A DNA stretch of 64,000 nucleotides from Syntrophus sp034006265 (GTDB lineage: Bacteria; Desulfobacterota; Syntrophia; Syntrophales; Syntrophaceae). The stretch spans positions 43,742 through 107,741 of the forward strand of contig JAVETB010000001.1 of the NCBI GenBank assembly GCA_034006265.1, written 5' to 3'. Every line of letters begins with the position of its first letter. Position 1 is the first letter of the stretch. Both the position numbers and the translations under genes were made by a program. Below, in pieces: positions 43,387-51,747 of this stretch. The notes beneath the pieces were generated by a model. The model worked only from the letters and a program-made list of their open reading frames with translations, made no database searches and was not told the origin of the DNA.

Positions 43387-44172
43387 CTACCCCCGGGGAG
43401 AGGCCTCCCGCGCGATCTCGTACATCATGATGGCTGCAGCCTGGGGAAGGCTGAGCGATTCGCCGGCGCCCTTCCTGGGGATGTGCCACTGTTCGTCGGC
43501 AATCCACAGCAGGGAATCGGGCAGGCCATGGCTCTCGCTTCCCAGAAGCAGCGCCGCCTTCCCCCCACAGTTATGGGGGAGTGTTCCAACTCTGGGCGAG
43601 CTTCCAGCCACAAGGAACTCCTTTTTCAGTATCGGGATCAGCTCCTGCAGATTGACACCGGTGACGAAGGGAAGCGAGAAAAGGCTTCCCATGGAGGCCC
43701 GGATCGCCTTGGGATTGAAGGGGTCCACCGAACCCCGGCCCAGGATCATGCCCGAAAAACCGAACCAGGAGGCCGAGCGCGCAAGCGCCCCCAGGTTCCC
43801 GGGATTGCGTATTTCGTGAAGCAGCAGCAGCGGCCCCCTGTCCGCTCCGGCCGTCATGTCCGCGAGCGTCGGCTTGGGGGGGATGCGGCCCACAGCCATG
43901 ATCCCCTCCGGAGAAACATCCTGGGTCAGACCCGCCCACTCCCCTGCGGTCAATCCGTAGCACGGCAGAGAAGCCGGCAGCCACTCGAGGAACGACGCCC
44001 GCTTATCCTTCCCGCCTTCCAGGGTCAGCAAAGCCTGAACTTCCCAGTCGCTTTCAAGAAGGGCTTGAACGACTTTGAGCCCTTCCGCCAGGAAAAGGCC
44101 CGCTTCCCCGCGGATTTTCGACCTGTCCAGCCGGTTCCACAGCCGGAGCTGCGCCTTCGAGGGATACAACAT
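43387..44172 (-). CDS. TrmH-family RNA 2'-O-methyltransferase
   Basis: This 261-aa SPOUT enzyme has an N-terminal substrate-binding domain (WNRLDRSKIRGEAGLFLAEG). The SpoU motifs follow: LLLHEIRNPGNLGALARSA, LGSESHGLPDSLL and IPRKGAGESLSLPQAAAI. It methylates a ribose in rRNA or tRNA with S-adenosylmethionine; the exact site cannot be read from sequence. It is a paralogue of the RlmB-like gene at 9109-9867, and it ends 2 bases before the gene at 44175. Confidence 0.88.
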   Translation of the reverse strand: MLYPSKAQLRLWNRLDRSKIRGEAGLFLAEGLKVVQALLESDWEVQALLTLEGGKDKRASFLEWLPASLPCYGLTAGEWAGLTQDVSPEGIMAVGRIPPKPTLADMTAGADRGPLLLLHEIRNPGNLGALARSASWFGFSGMILGRGSVDPFNPKAIRASMGSLFSLPFVTGVNLQELIPILKKEFLVAGSSPRVGTLPHNCGGKAALLLGSESHGLPDSLLWIADEQWHIPRKGAGESLSLPQAAAIMMYEIAREASPRG

Positions 44173-44174
44173 CT

Positions 44175-44999
44175 TCAGATGCCGCGGAAGGGCCAGGAGC
44201 CGCGATAGCTGAGGTGGAATTCGACGACGACATCGCCCGTCATGTTTCTTACCTCCTCTTCAATCCGCTTATGCTGTTCAAGATTGCGCACCACTCCCCG
44301 GATCACGAGGAAGTCGTCCTTCACATCGATTTCCAGGGTGGGTACGACACAGCCGGGCGACGTCATGATCCTGGCCTTGACCCGCGTCGCCAGGGCCCTC
44401 ATGGAGAGCATCCTCCACGCCTCCTCCTCGAAATCCCCCTGCTTCTCCAGCAGGCCGTCGCCAAGGCTGCATGCGATCTCCTCCCAGTCCCGGCTGCTTG
44501 TATCGATGACCCGATCATATTCCGTGGGATCCTTCCAGTTCGCCCCATAAATCTGCTGGATCGTCACCGCCATTTCCCGATCCGCTTTTTTGGCCATCAG
44601 GACGGCAATGTCCTCGGCAACCTCTTCCTTTTCCGCGATCCGCTGCACCCGGGCCTCAAAAGGAGCCGTCATGAAAATCCTCAAGGCATGGGGAATATCT
44701 TTCAGCAGGATATTTCCGCCCCTCGTCATCACCACGGCATCGTTGCGAAGGGCGTAATCCAGTACGACTCTCTCGCAGAATGCGGCAAAGACAAGAAAGG
44801 ACCAGTCAATCTGCTCCCAGAGGCCGGGAACGTGCGAATCAAATTTCTCGGCGAGCCGCTGCATTTCCATTCCCGCTTTCGCGGCCTCCTCAAAAATCCG
44901 GTTCAGGGGGATGTACTCATATCCCAGAAGGTTTGCAACAGAGCTTCCGATCTCGCCCCCGCCGCTCCCAAACTGTTTGGTAATCGCCAAGATGGCCAT
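44175..44999 (-). CDS. Cytidylate-kinase-like protein with C-terminal BON domain
   Basis: A 274-aa fusion. Residues about 1-195 resemble the cytidylate kinase-like family: ITKQFGSGGGEIGSSVANLL is the nucleotide loop, and VMTRGGNILLKDIPHALRIF, KKADREMAVTIQQIYGANWK and YDRVIDTSSRD follow. Residues about 205-268 look like a BON domain (RVKARIMTSPGCVVPTLEID, FLVIRGVVRNLEQHKRIEEE). BON modules usually bind membranes or ligands, so this may be a regulatory or stress-linked kinase rather than true Cmk. It overlaps no neighbour but is tightly placed upstream of the TrmH-like gene. Confidence 0.75.
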   Translation of the reverse strand: MAILAITKQFGSGGGEIGSSVANLLGYEYIPLNRIFEEAAKAGMEMQRLAEKFDSHVPGLWEQIDWSFLVFAAFCERVVLDYALRNDAVVMTRGGNILLKDIPHALRIFMTAPFEARVQRIAEKEEVAEDIAVLMAKKADREMAVTIQQIYGANWKDPTEYDRVIDTSSRDWEEIACSLGDGLLEKQGDFEEEAWRMLSMRALATRVKARIMTSPGCVVPTLEIDVKDDFLVIRGVVRNLEQHKRIEEEVRNMTGDVVVEFHLSYRGSWPFRGI

Positions 45000-45054
45000 T
45001 GCGCCTCCTTATCCTCTCCGATCAATGTCCCGCACGGGTGGCCGGGAAAAGATC

Positions 45055-45978
45055 CTACTTCTTTCTGTGCGCCTGCTTTATTTCCTTCACCGACAGAATC
45101 ATGAAGAAACTCAATATGACGATCGTATTAAGGGGCGCAAGCCAGAAGGGATGCTCCTGACCAAAACTTTCCAGTATCATCAGGGTGCCGAGCACGCCGA
45201 TGGAATACATAGCGCCGTTTTTCAGATAGGCATACTGGGCGATCACGTCAATCCCCTTGATGGTCAGTTCTCTCACCACAAACGCCCCCAGGCCGTTCCC
45301 GATAATGATCAGCGGCACCGACAGCGTAAAGGCAAAAGCGCCGATGACGCCATCGATTGAAAAGGACGTGTCCAGGACCTCCAGATAGAGGATTTTGCTC
45401 CAGGCGCTCAAGTTGCCCGTCAGAAGTTCCCGTTCCTTTTCTTCTGCGTTCTTTTTGAATCCGTCGGTAATAAAAAACGCGGAGACGCCGAAGGTTGCAG
45501 CCAGCGCCAGGGTGGGGTCAATCCGGATCGAGACGAAGACAAGCACCGTGGTCACCACCGAAACAATGGCGTAAAACCAGACGCTCTGGCGCTTCAGGAA
45601 CCGTTCAACCAGGAAGGCATAGTTCTTTTCCTCGAGAAACAGCCAGGATAAAGCAACATAAAGTAGATAGATGCCGCCGCCCAGAAGCAGCAGGGGCTTT
45701 GATTTTTCCATCGATCTGGCCGCCTCGCCATTCTCGGAAAAGCAGGCCGTAAAAACTTCGGGAATCGTCAAGCTGGTGTTTGTCGCCCAGACAATAACAA
45801 AGGGGAGCAGTCCCCGCACCACGAAAACGGCGAAGAGGATACCCCAGAACAGGAATATCTTCCGGTACTTGTATGACATGGTCCTCAAGACGGACGCATT
45901 GATAATGGCATTGTCCACACTGCAGATGATCTCAAAAACGCACAAGCCAAAAACAATAATCAACGTCTCGATGATCAT
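45055..45978 (-). CDS. DUF475/TerC-like integral membrane protein
   Basis: This 307-aa protein has about seven or eight hydrophobic helices. Two similar acidic helix motifs, FEIICSVDNAIINASVLRT near residues 15-33 and YLEVLDTSFSIDGVIGAFAF near 200-219, are typical of TerC and DUF475 proteins, which are thought to handle metal ions. Function is not established. It is a single gene between the kinase-BON gene and lgt. Confidence 0.85.
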   Translation of the reverse strand: MIIETLIIVFGLCVFEIICSVDNAIINASVLRTMSYKYRKIFLFWGILFAVFVVRGLLPFVIVWATNTSLTIPEVFTACFSENGEAARSMEKSKPLLLLGGGIYLLYVALSWLFLEEKNYAFLVERFLKRQSVWFYAIVSVVTTVLVFVSIRIDPTLALAATFGVSAFFITDGFKKNAEEKERELLTGNLSAWSKILYLEVLDTSFSIDGVIGAFAFTLSVPLIIIGNGLGAFVVRELTIKGIDVIAQYAYLKNGAMYSIGVLGTLMILESFGQEHPFWLAPLNTIVILSFFMILSVKEIKQAHRKK

Positions 45979-46046
45979 GGGATTCCCTCAGTTGGATTAC
46001 CGGACCGGTTTCTCAGCGTTCCTCCCGCCCCTGGACGGAAATTTGG

Positions 46047-46892
46047 TCAAGCACGGCAATGATCGGCCCTACGGAAAAAGTAAATCAGGACGCCGGCAGC
46101 CATCATGAGCAGGCACAGCGCCTGCCCCATGGTGAAGACCCCCCCGAAGATCAGTCCCAACTGGACATCCGGTTCACGGAAAAATTCGATAAAGAACCGG
46201 ACAAGGCCATAGCCGAACAGGTAGGCGGCAAAGAGAAATCCGTCAAAGGGGCTTCTTCGACGGATGCTCCAGAGAATCACAAACAGTACCAGACCTTCGA
46301 AGAAGGCTTCGTAAAGCTGTGACGGGTGGCGAAGCTGATGCAGGGAATCCAGGGGGAAATACATTCCCCACGGTACGTCTGTCATCCGTCCATAGAGCTC
46401 CCCGTTGATAAAGTTGCCGATCCGGCCGAACGTATAGCCCAGGGGAACGGCGGGAGAAAAAAGCTCGAGAATATTCCAGAAGGAGATGGCCCGTTTCCGG
46501 CAGAAGATCAGCGTCGCCAGAAGAACGCCGATCGCCCCTCCATGATAGGACATTCCGCTGATTCCCACAAACCGGATCCCGTCGGAGAACTCGAAGGGCA
46601 GAAGAATCTCCAGGGGGTGGATCAGATAATAATTGAAATTATAGAAGAGGACATAGCCCAACCGCGCCCCGACGATCAATCCGAGAATGGTCCAGAGCAA
46701 AAGGTCCTGAATCGTTTCGCTGGAATAGGAAAACCTCTCCTTTCGGATCCGGTACATGACCAGGACATAGGTCAAAAAAAAGGCCACCAAGTACATCAGG
46801 CTGTAATAGCGAACGGAGAAGGAGCCGATGGAAAACAGATCCGGCCGGAGTTTGGCGGGCAGGTGCTGCCAGAAGAGCAGAAAGGAATCCAT
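46047..46892 (-). CDS. lgt: Prolipoprotein diacylglyceryl transferase
   Basis: This 281-aa membrane enzyme has seven hydrophobic helices. The Lgt signature FGRIGNFINGELYGRMTDVP, SYHGGAIGVLLATLIFCRKR and HPSQLYEAFFEG are present. It transfers diacylglyceryl from phosphatidylglycerol to lipobox cysteines, the first step of lipoprotein maturation. It starts 3 bases after trxB ends. Confidence 0.95.
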   Translation of the reverse strand: MDSFLLFWQHLPAKLRPDLFSIGSFSVRYYSLMYLVAFFLTYVLVMYRIRKERFSYSSETIQDLLLWTILGLIVGARLGYVLFYNFNYYLIHPLEILLPFEFSDGIRFVGISGMSYHGGAIGVLLATLIFCRKRAISFWNILELFSPAVPLGYTFGRIGNFINGELYGRMTDVPWGMYFPLDSLHQLRHPSQLYEAFFEGLVLFVILWSIRRRSPFDGFLFAAYLFGYGLVRFFIEFFREPDVQLGLIFGGVFTMGQALCLLMMAAGVLIYFFRRADHCRA

Positions 46893-46895
46893 GCA

Positions 46896-47882
46896 TCAAT
46901 CCCTTCTTCCCAGATAGGAATTCCCCTTCAGGTCTTCCACATGGAGCTGAGCCGAAAAGGCCGCCGTCGCCGCATCTCCGCAGGCCGTAATGACCTGGCG
47001 CAGCAGCTTGGAAATGCAGTCCCCGCAGGCAAAGATCCCCTTCGCCGAGGTTTTCATTTCGCTGTCTGCGAGGATGTATCCGCTTTCATCGCAATCCACC
47101 ACGTTCCGGACGAATTCCGTATTGGGCGTCAACCCCACAAAGACGAAGGCCCCGTCTGCCGGGATCACGCGCGACCGTTCAGGATTCTTGAGATTCCGGA
47201 TCCGGACGCCCTCCACGAAGGCCCCGCCCTGAATTTCCTCCACCACGGAATCCCAGGCAAACCCGATCCGATCATGGGCGAGGGCTTTCTGCTGCAGAAC
47301 AGGGGTCGCCCTCAGGCGGTCCCTGCGATGCACGATCGTGACCTTCCGGGCGAATTTCGTCAGGAAGAGAGCCTCCTGGACCGCGGTATCTCCGCCGCCG
47401 ATGACGACAACCTCCCGGTCCCGGTAAAATGGACCGTCACAGGTGGCGCAATAGGACACGCCCTTCCCGGCAAAGGCCTCTTCTCCAGGCACTCCAAGGC
47501 GGCGCCAGTTGGCTCCCGTAGCCACGATGACGGCCAACCCCCGATACGTCCCTTTTCCGGTTACGATCCAGCCGCCTGTCGATTCTGAATCCCCCGGCCC
47601 CCTGGAAACGGCCCTGACATCGTCGGCCTGCACCGTCACCCCGAACCGGCGGGCCTGCGCTTTAAAGCGCTCAACGAGATCGTACCCGTTGACCCCTTCG
47701 GGAAATCCCGGATAGTTTTCCACCAGATCGGTCACCGTGATCTGGCTTACAGAAGACTCCCCTTCCAGCAGCAGGGTCTTCAAACCTCCCCGGGAGGCAT
47801 AAAGCCCCGCAGTCAGCCCTGCCGGTCCCCCGCCGACGATCACCACGTCATAACACGATTCCGGACCTCTGTTTTCTTCCAT
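46896..47882 (-). CDS. trxB: Thioredoxin reductase
   Basis: A 328-aa flavoprotein, counted from the ATG at 47882. The FAD-binding GGGPAGLTAGLYASRGG is near the N terminus. The redox-active CATCDG follows GKGVSYCATCDGPFYRDREV, the NADPH motif is VIGGGDTAVQEALFLTK, and GIFACGDCISKLLRQVITAC is near the C terminus. It reduces thioredoxin with NADPH. A start nine codons earlier is possible but lacks a better ribosome site. The downstream neighbour is lgt. Confidence 0.94.
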   Translation of the reverse strand: MEENRGPESCYDVVIVGGGPAGLTAGLYASRGGLKTLLLEGESSVSQITVTDLVENYPGFPEGVNGYDLVERFKAQARRFGVTVQADDVRAVSRGPGDSESTGGWIVTGKGTYRGLAVIVATGANWRRLGVPGEEAFAGKGVSYCATCDGPFYRDREVVVIGGGDTAVQEALFLTKFARKVTIVHRRDRLRATPVLQQKALAHDRIGFAWDSVVEEIQGGAFVEGVRIRNLKNPERSRVIPADGAFVFVGLTPNTEFVRNVVDCDESGYILADSEMKTSAKGIFACGDCISKLLRQVITACGDAATAAFSAQLHVEDLKGNSYLGRRD

Positions 47883-48202
47883 ATCCCCTACCCCCTGTTT
47901 GAAGACCACGCGGACATCAGAAAGTACCTATGCACTCGGTCCCCTGCATTTAATCGTTATCCCGTAAAATTGTAAAGCACAAATTTGTCGCCCTGATGCC
48001 CGCGGCGGCTGCGAAACCGACTTGCCCGACGCATTTTTTCCCGGCATGGATTTCGGGGCGAACCAGGAACGCCCATAATCATTTCACAGCTACATTAAGG
48101 CTTTGAAAATATTCAGAACGGGGTGTTTTTCAGAACCGTTCAGACCGCTGCAGCCCAAGCAGGGCCAAGGATTCCGCCAAAAAAAATACTTGGAAATACC
48201 CC

Positions 48203-48366
48203 TTGACATTCGTGAAGGTTCATACTAAAAATAGCGGAAATTTTAACTGTACGCTCGGGAAGATGGGAGCTTGTTCCCGTGTATGGTATACAGCAAGTTG
48301 GCTTAAGACATTTTGAAGTGCAAAGGTTTACCGCCATGCTCTTTAGGTCTTGGCGGTTTTTTCTTT
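48203..48366 (+). promoter_or_regulatory. Promoter and terminator-containing leader upstream of csp
   Basis: A perfect -35 TTGACA (48203-48208) is followed by a -10-like TACTAAAAAT (48223-48232, spacer about 17). The leader can fold CGGGAA/TTCCCG (48256-48261 with 48274-48279). It then has a classic intrinsic terminator: ACCGCCA (48330-48336), TGGCGGT (48351-48357), then TTTTTTCTTT. The cold-shock gene begins 49 bases after that T-run. Either a ~125-nt small RNA is made here, or csp is controlled by attenuation. Confidence 0.65.
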
Positions 48367-48414
48367 CAGAGTGCCGGTCCAACGGAAAAAAATTGAGAAA
48401 GGAAGAGAGAAGCG

Positions 48415-48615
48415 ATGCCGGAAGGGAAAGTAAAATGGTTCAATGAACAAAAGGGATTCGGCTTCATTGAAAAGGATGAGGGCGGTGACGTATTCGTTCA
48501 TTACAGCGCCATTCAGAGCAGCGGGTTTAAAACCCTGTACGAGGGACAGCGCGTCAGTTTCGAAGTACAGACAGGTCAGAAAGGACCGGCGGCGGTTAAT
48601 GTAAAACCTATATAA
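48415..48615 (+). CDS. Cold-shock domain protein (CspA family)
   Basis: The product is 66 aa. The whole protein is one cold-shock domain with RNP1-like KGFGFIE and RNP2-like VFVHYSAI: MPEGKVKWFNEQKGFGFIEK, then DVFVHYSAIQSSGFKTLYEG. It binds single-stranded RNA/DNA as a chaperone. It has a strong GAAAGGAAGAGAG site and its own terminator downstream. Confidence 0.95.
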   Translation: MPEGKVKWFNEQKGFGFIEKDEGGDVFVHYSAIQSSGFKTLYEGQRVSFEVQTGQKGPAAVNVKPI

Positions 48616-48646
48616 CAACTTGTTGCCGAACTTGTGAGAAGAAAAT

Positions 48647-48695
48647 AAAAAAGCACTCCAGCGCAGGGTCTTCGACCCCTGGAGTGCTTTTTGTT
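48647..48695 (+). terminator. Intrinsic terminator of csp
   Basis: AAAAAAGCACTCCAG (48647-48661) pairs with CTGGAGTGCTTTTT (48679-48692). An inner GGGTC/GACCC stem (48666-48670, 48674-48678) closes a TTC loop. The T-run continues to 48697. Because the A and T runs flank both sides it could also stop transcription from the convergent gene. Confidence 0.85.
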
Positions 48696-48765
48696 TTGCA
48701 GAATTGTTGCCCTGTCCTCTCCCGCCGGAGCTGCTTCGCAGGGCAAAGGGTTGATTTTTTTGTCT

Positions 48766-49614
48766 TTAATGGAATATAAACAGGGGAATTGAACCGTCCC
48801 GAACGACGTTCTTAAGGGAATTTCCCAGGAAAAAACTGGCGACTTCATTGCTGGCGCTCGTACCAATGACCAGCAGGGTCTTCTTCCCCTCTCCCATCTC
48901 CTTGACGGTCCGGTGGATCATCTCCCTGGGCCTGCCCGCCCGCACCTTCGTTCTGGTTTTCAATCCATGAGCACTTAGATACCGGTCGGCTTTCTCCAGG
49001 GTTTTGTCGCCTTCACTGGGGTCATCATTGACATTCAATAAGGTCGCCGACGGGGAAAAATGGAACAGATCATTCATGCCGGCAAAGGCCTTCAGTGCAT
49101 TGTTGGACTTCAGATTGCCGTCGTAGGCGATCAGGACATCCATCTCCAGGGGAAGCTCCTCGTCCGTGACCGCAATAAGCGGGCATCTTCCCTGGCTGAC
49201 CACCTTTTCGAACGTATCCCCCGGACCTTCGATCGTTTCGAAATGAAAAAAAGTCCTCACGCCCATAATCAGGAGGTCCGCCAATTCCGATTCACGAGCG
49301 ATCTCCTTGGCGGGGGTTCCGCTCGTCATGATCTTTTCGTATCTTACGCCGTTCCTTCTGCAGTTCTCTTCGAATTCATCGAGCAGCTTCTCCAGTTTTT
49401 CCCTGGACTCATTAATTTTTTCGTCGATCAATTTCTGGGCGAAGTAGAACGCTCCGATGTTCGCTCCGGAGGAGTGCCTTTCGATTCCGAAGGTGTCGAC
49501 AACACATATCCCCGCAAGCGTGGCACCGCTCTTCTTCGCCAGGGTGATCCCGTAAGCAATGGCCCGCTGCGCATAGTTCGAATCGTCAATCCCGACCAAA
49601 ATCCTCAAGCTCAT
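48766..49614 (-). CDS. Tandem universal stress protein (UspA family)
   Basis: This 282-aa protein has two Usp domains. The first starts RILVGIDDSNYAQRAIAYGI and includes LADLLIMGVRTFFHF. The second starts VLIAYDGNLKSNNALKAFAG and ends with LLVIGTSASNEVASFFLGNS and LKNVVRDGSIPLFIFH, near the ATP-binding G-2x-G-9x-G(S/T) region. It is a cytosolic stress-related nucleotide-binding protein. It is divergent from the sodium-decarboxylase cassette. Confidence 0.9.
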   Translation of the reverse strand: MSLRILVGIDDSNYAQRAIAYGITLAKKSGATLAGICVVDTFGIERHSSGANIGAFYFAQKLIDEKINESREKLEKLLDEFEENCRRNGVRYEKIMTSGTPAKEIARESELADLLIMGVRTFFHFETIEGPGDTFEKVVSQGRCPLIAVTDEELPLEMDVLIAYDGNLKSNNALKAFAGMNDLFHFSPSATLLNVNDDPSEGDKTLEKADRYLSAHGLKTRTKVRAGRPREMIHRTVKEMGEGKKTLLVIGTSASNEVASFFLGNSLKNVVRDGSIPLFIFH

Positions 49615-49763
49615 GTGCGCACCTCAGAGAAGTTTATTTTTTTCAATGTTTACATGGAAACAAGCGGGGGGTCAACATCAAGTTCCGCCACCGAATTCTC
49701 AAGTTTTTTTTGATGCTCCGGCCTTCCTCCACAAAAGAGCCCCGTTCGGCGCCAGGTGATCTT

Positions 49764-49840
49764 TTACTATTTTATAAATAGTAACGAGATATTACACATG
49801 CTGCAGCGACATGCACTATAAAGAATTTATATATAGTAAC
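49764..49840. promoter_or_regulatory. AT-rich palindrome and half-site upstream of cassette 1
   Basis: TTACTATTT (49764-49772) and AAATAGTAA (49776-49784) form a 21-bp palindrome with a 3-base centre. TAGTAAC recurs at 49834-49840, 55 bases (about five helical turns) after its first copy at 49779. This is in a strongly AT-rich 340-base gap between the Usp gene and the OadB cassette, which otherwise shows no gene. It is a likely operator; the regulator is unknown. Confidence 0.55.
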
Positions 49841-49954
49841 ATTGCAGTCTTTTTATGTTTATTTTTCCTGCCTCTTGTCTGTATACATCCGGAACCTGAT
49901 CGTCAAGCAATCGAGTTTTTTCTCAGTAAAAATTAATAGGAAGGAGGAAAAAAA

Positions 49955-50077
49955 ATGACTGTAGGCGAATCAATTCAATTTGCCGGCCTTGTATACCTGA
50001 TTTTAATAGCCATCGGATTTGGAACCGCAGGCCTGATTAAGGCGATGTCGATATTCTTTGGTAAAGGGAAGCAATGA
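49955..50077 (+). CDS. Tiny one-helix membrane protein of OadB cassette 1
   Basis: This 40-aa protein starts MTVGESIQFAGLVYLILIAI and ends AMSIFFGKGKQ. It has a single membrane helix (FAGLVYLILIAIGFGTAGLI) and a short basic tail. A very strong ribosome site (AAGGAGGAAA) shows it is a real gene. Position just before an OadB-like gene suggests an OadG-like small subunit, but there is no sequence similarity I can point to with confidence. Confidence 0.7.
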   Translation: MTVGESIQFAGLVYLILIAIGFGTAGLIKAMSIFFGKGKQ

Positions 50078-50153
50078 TCTCCATCTTTAAAAAGGCGAAT
50101 CACAGAAAAAGGCACATAACCGAAATGATCATATTTTAAACGGAGAGGATAAC

Positions 50154-51359
50154 ATGTTAGACTTTGAAGTATTACAGTTGTTTCAGGGTATCGCCACGCT
50201 GGTCGCCCAGGACCCCCTCCATGCGATTGCCCGCGTTGTTCTAATGCTGATGGGGATAGCCTTTGTCTATCTCGGCTACAAGGGAATCCTGGAAGCACTC
50301 ATCATGATCCCCATGGGTCTGGGAATGGCGGCGGTCAACGCCTCCGTGTTGTTCCTGGCGCCGGATAAAACAGGAACCATCTTTCTCGATCCCCTGATTA
50401 CGGACCCCGCAGCCCTGGTCAACATCATCCAGGTCAACTGGCTCCAGCCCATTTACACGATGAGCTTCAGCAACGGCTTGATCGCCTGCCTCGTTTTCAT
50501 CGGCATCGGGGTGCTCTGCGACATCGGCTACGTGCTGGCGCGCCCTTTCAGCAGCATGTTCATCGCGCTCTGGGGCGAGCTGGGATCCGTTGCCGTCTTC
50601 CCCCTGGCCATCGCCTTCGGAATGACCCCCCAGGAAGCAGCGGCGACGGCCATTGTCGGCGGCGCCGACGGCCCCATGGTGCTCTTCACCTCCCTCATCC
50701 TGTCCCCGCATCTTTTCGTTCCCATCGGGATCGTGGCCTATCTCTACCTGAGCCTCTGTTACGGATTGTATCCCTACCTCATCAAGGTCATGATTCCGAA
50801 AAAAATGGCGGCCCTTCCCATGGACCTGAGCAAAATGCCCAAAATTACGCCCCTGCAGAAGATCATGTTTGCCGTCATTGCCTGTACGGTCCTCTGCCTG
50901 CTCTTCCCGGTCGCCGGCCCGCTCTTCTCATCCTTTTTCGTGGGCATCATCATCCGGGAAGCGGGCGTCAAGCCCTACATCGAACTGCTCGAGACCACCA
51001 TTCTTTATTCATCGACCTTCTTCCTGGGCCTGATCCTCGGCGTCCTCTGCGAAGCCAACACCATTCTCGACCCCAGGGTTCTGAAGATCCTGGTTCTCGG
51101 CTCCACCGCCCTTATGATATCGGGCGTCGGCGGTCTTTTTGGCGGCATTCTCATGTATTACATCAGCGGGAAGAAGTTCAACCCGGTGGTGGGAATTGCC
51201 GGCGTCTCCTGTACACCGACCACATCCAAGGTTGCCCAGAAGTATGTCGCCAAGGTTAATCCCCGCGCGATGATCATGCCCTTCGCCCTGGGCTGCAACG
51301 TCAGCGGCGTCATAACGACGGCGATCCTGGCCGGCATCTACTGCGCCCTGCTGAAATAA
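50154..51359 (+). CDS. oadB: Carboxybiotin decarboxylase beta subunit (OadB/GcdB-like), copy 1
   Basis: A 401-aa protein with about nine or more membrane segments. It decarboxylates carboxybiotin and pumps Na+. The signature VGGADGPM is at 168-175; D172 corresponds, by motif, to the essential Asp203 of the Klebsiella enzyme. The C-terminal FNPVVGIAGVS (342-352) keeps the Asn, Gly and Ser equivalents (N343, G347, S352), but the Arg389-equivalent position is K359. ALGCNVSGVITTA replaces the more usual MGPNVAGVIGSA. No alpha or biotin-carrier gene is nearby. The stop overlaps the start of the next small gene (TAATG). Confidence 0.88.
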   Translation: MLDFEVLQLFQGIATLVAQDPLHAIARVVLMLMGIAFVYLGYKGILEALIMIPMGLGMAAVNASVLFLAPDKTGTIFLDPLITDPAALVNIIQVNWLQPIYTMSFSNGLIACLVFIGIGVLCDIGYVLARPFSSMFIALWGELGSVAVFPLAIAFGMTPQEAAATAIVGGADGPMVLFTSLILSPHLFVPIGIVAYLYLSLCYGLYPYLIKVMIPKKMAALPMDLSKMPKITPLQKIMFAVIACTVLCLLFPVAGPLFSSFFVGIIIREAGVKPYIELLETTILYSSTFFLGLILGVLCEANTILDPRVLKILVLGSTALMISGVGGLFGGILMYYISGKKFNPVVGIAGVSCTPTTSKVAQKYVAKVNPRAMIMPFALGCNVSGVITTAILAGIYCALLK

Positions 51360-51550
51360 TGTTCAAGCAGAGACGCCAGTGGTGGTGGATTCTTGGAACC
51401 TGCATTGCCCTTCTGGGGGTTGCTCTGGTGCGCCTGCTCGCCCCGGAGTACCCCCCCGGCACCACCCGCATGGTGGTCAAGGGCGTTGGTTATTCGCTGG
51501 TCATTGTCGGTCTCTTCACGATCCCACTGGCGATGCGGGAAGACGAGTAA
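51359..51550 (+). CDS. WWW/RLLAPEYPPG small membrane peptide, copy 1
   Basis: A 63-aa protein with two membrane helices. It starts MFKQRRQWWWILGTCIALLG, then VRLLAPEYPPGTTR forms the loop, and VVKGVGYSLVIVGLFTIPL is the second helix; the tail is REDE. The ATG overlaps the oadB stop by one base, so it is translationally coupled. A paralogue follows the second OadB at 55588-55785. It may be an accessory subunit of the pump. The family is not recognised. Confidence 0.8.
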   Translation: MFKQRRQWWWILGTCIALLGVALVRLLAPEYPPGTTRMVVKGVGYSLVIVGLFTIPLAMREDE

Positions 51551-51747
51551 GACATTAAAAGGATGCAATTCCCTTGAAAATTTGCCATTCTGCCAGTCCT
51601 TCCGCTTTTTCCGCTGCAGGAAAGGAGCGGAAGGAAGCACCTCACTCACAACCGACCTTTGAAAAAAAAAAGCATAAAGGCTGTGCCCGTTGGTGCGGGC
51701 TTCGGGTTCATCTTAAAAGCAACCTCCCTAAATGATGGAGAATAAGG

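Noticed and set aside
46326..47588. Long open frame (420 codons) antisense to trxB
   Set aside because: It lies wholly opposite lgt/trxB, has no ribosome site, and the product lacks domain features.
51597..51635. Inverted repeat TCCTTCCGCT/AGCGGAAGGA after the first small peptide
   Set aside because: The stem is good but the loop is long and no T-run follows; I do not call it a terminator, though it may be a processing site.
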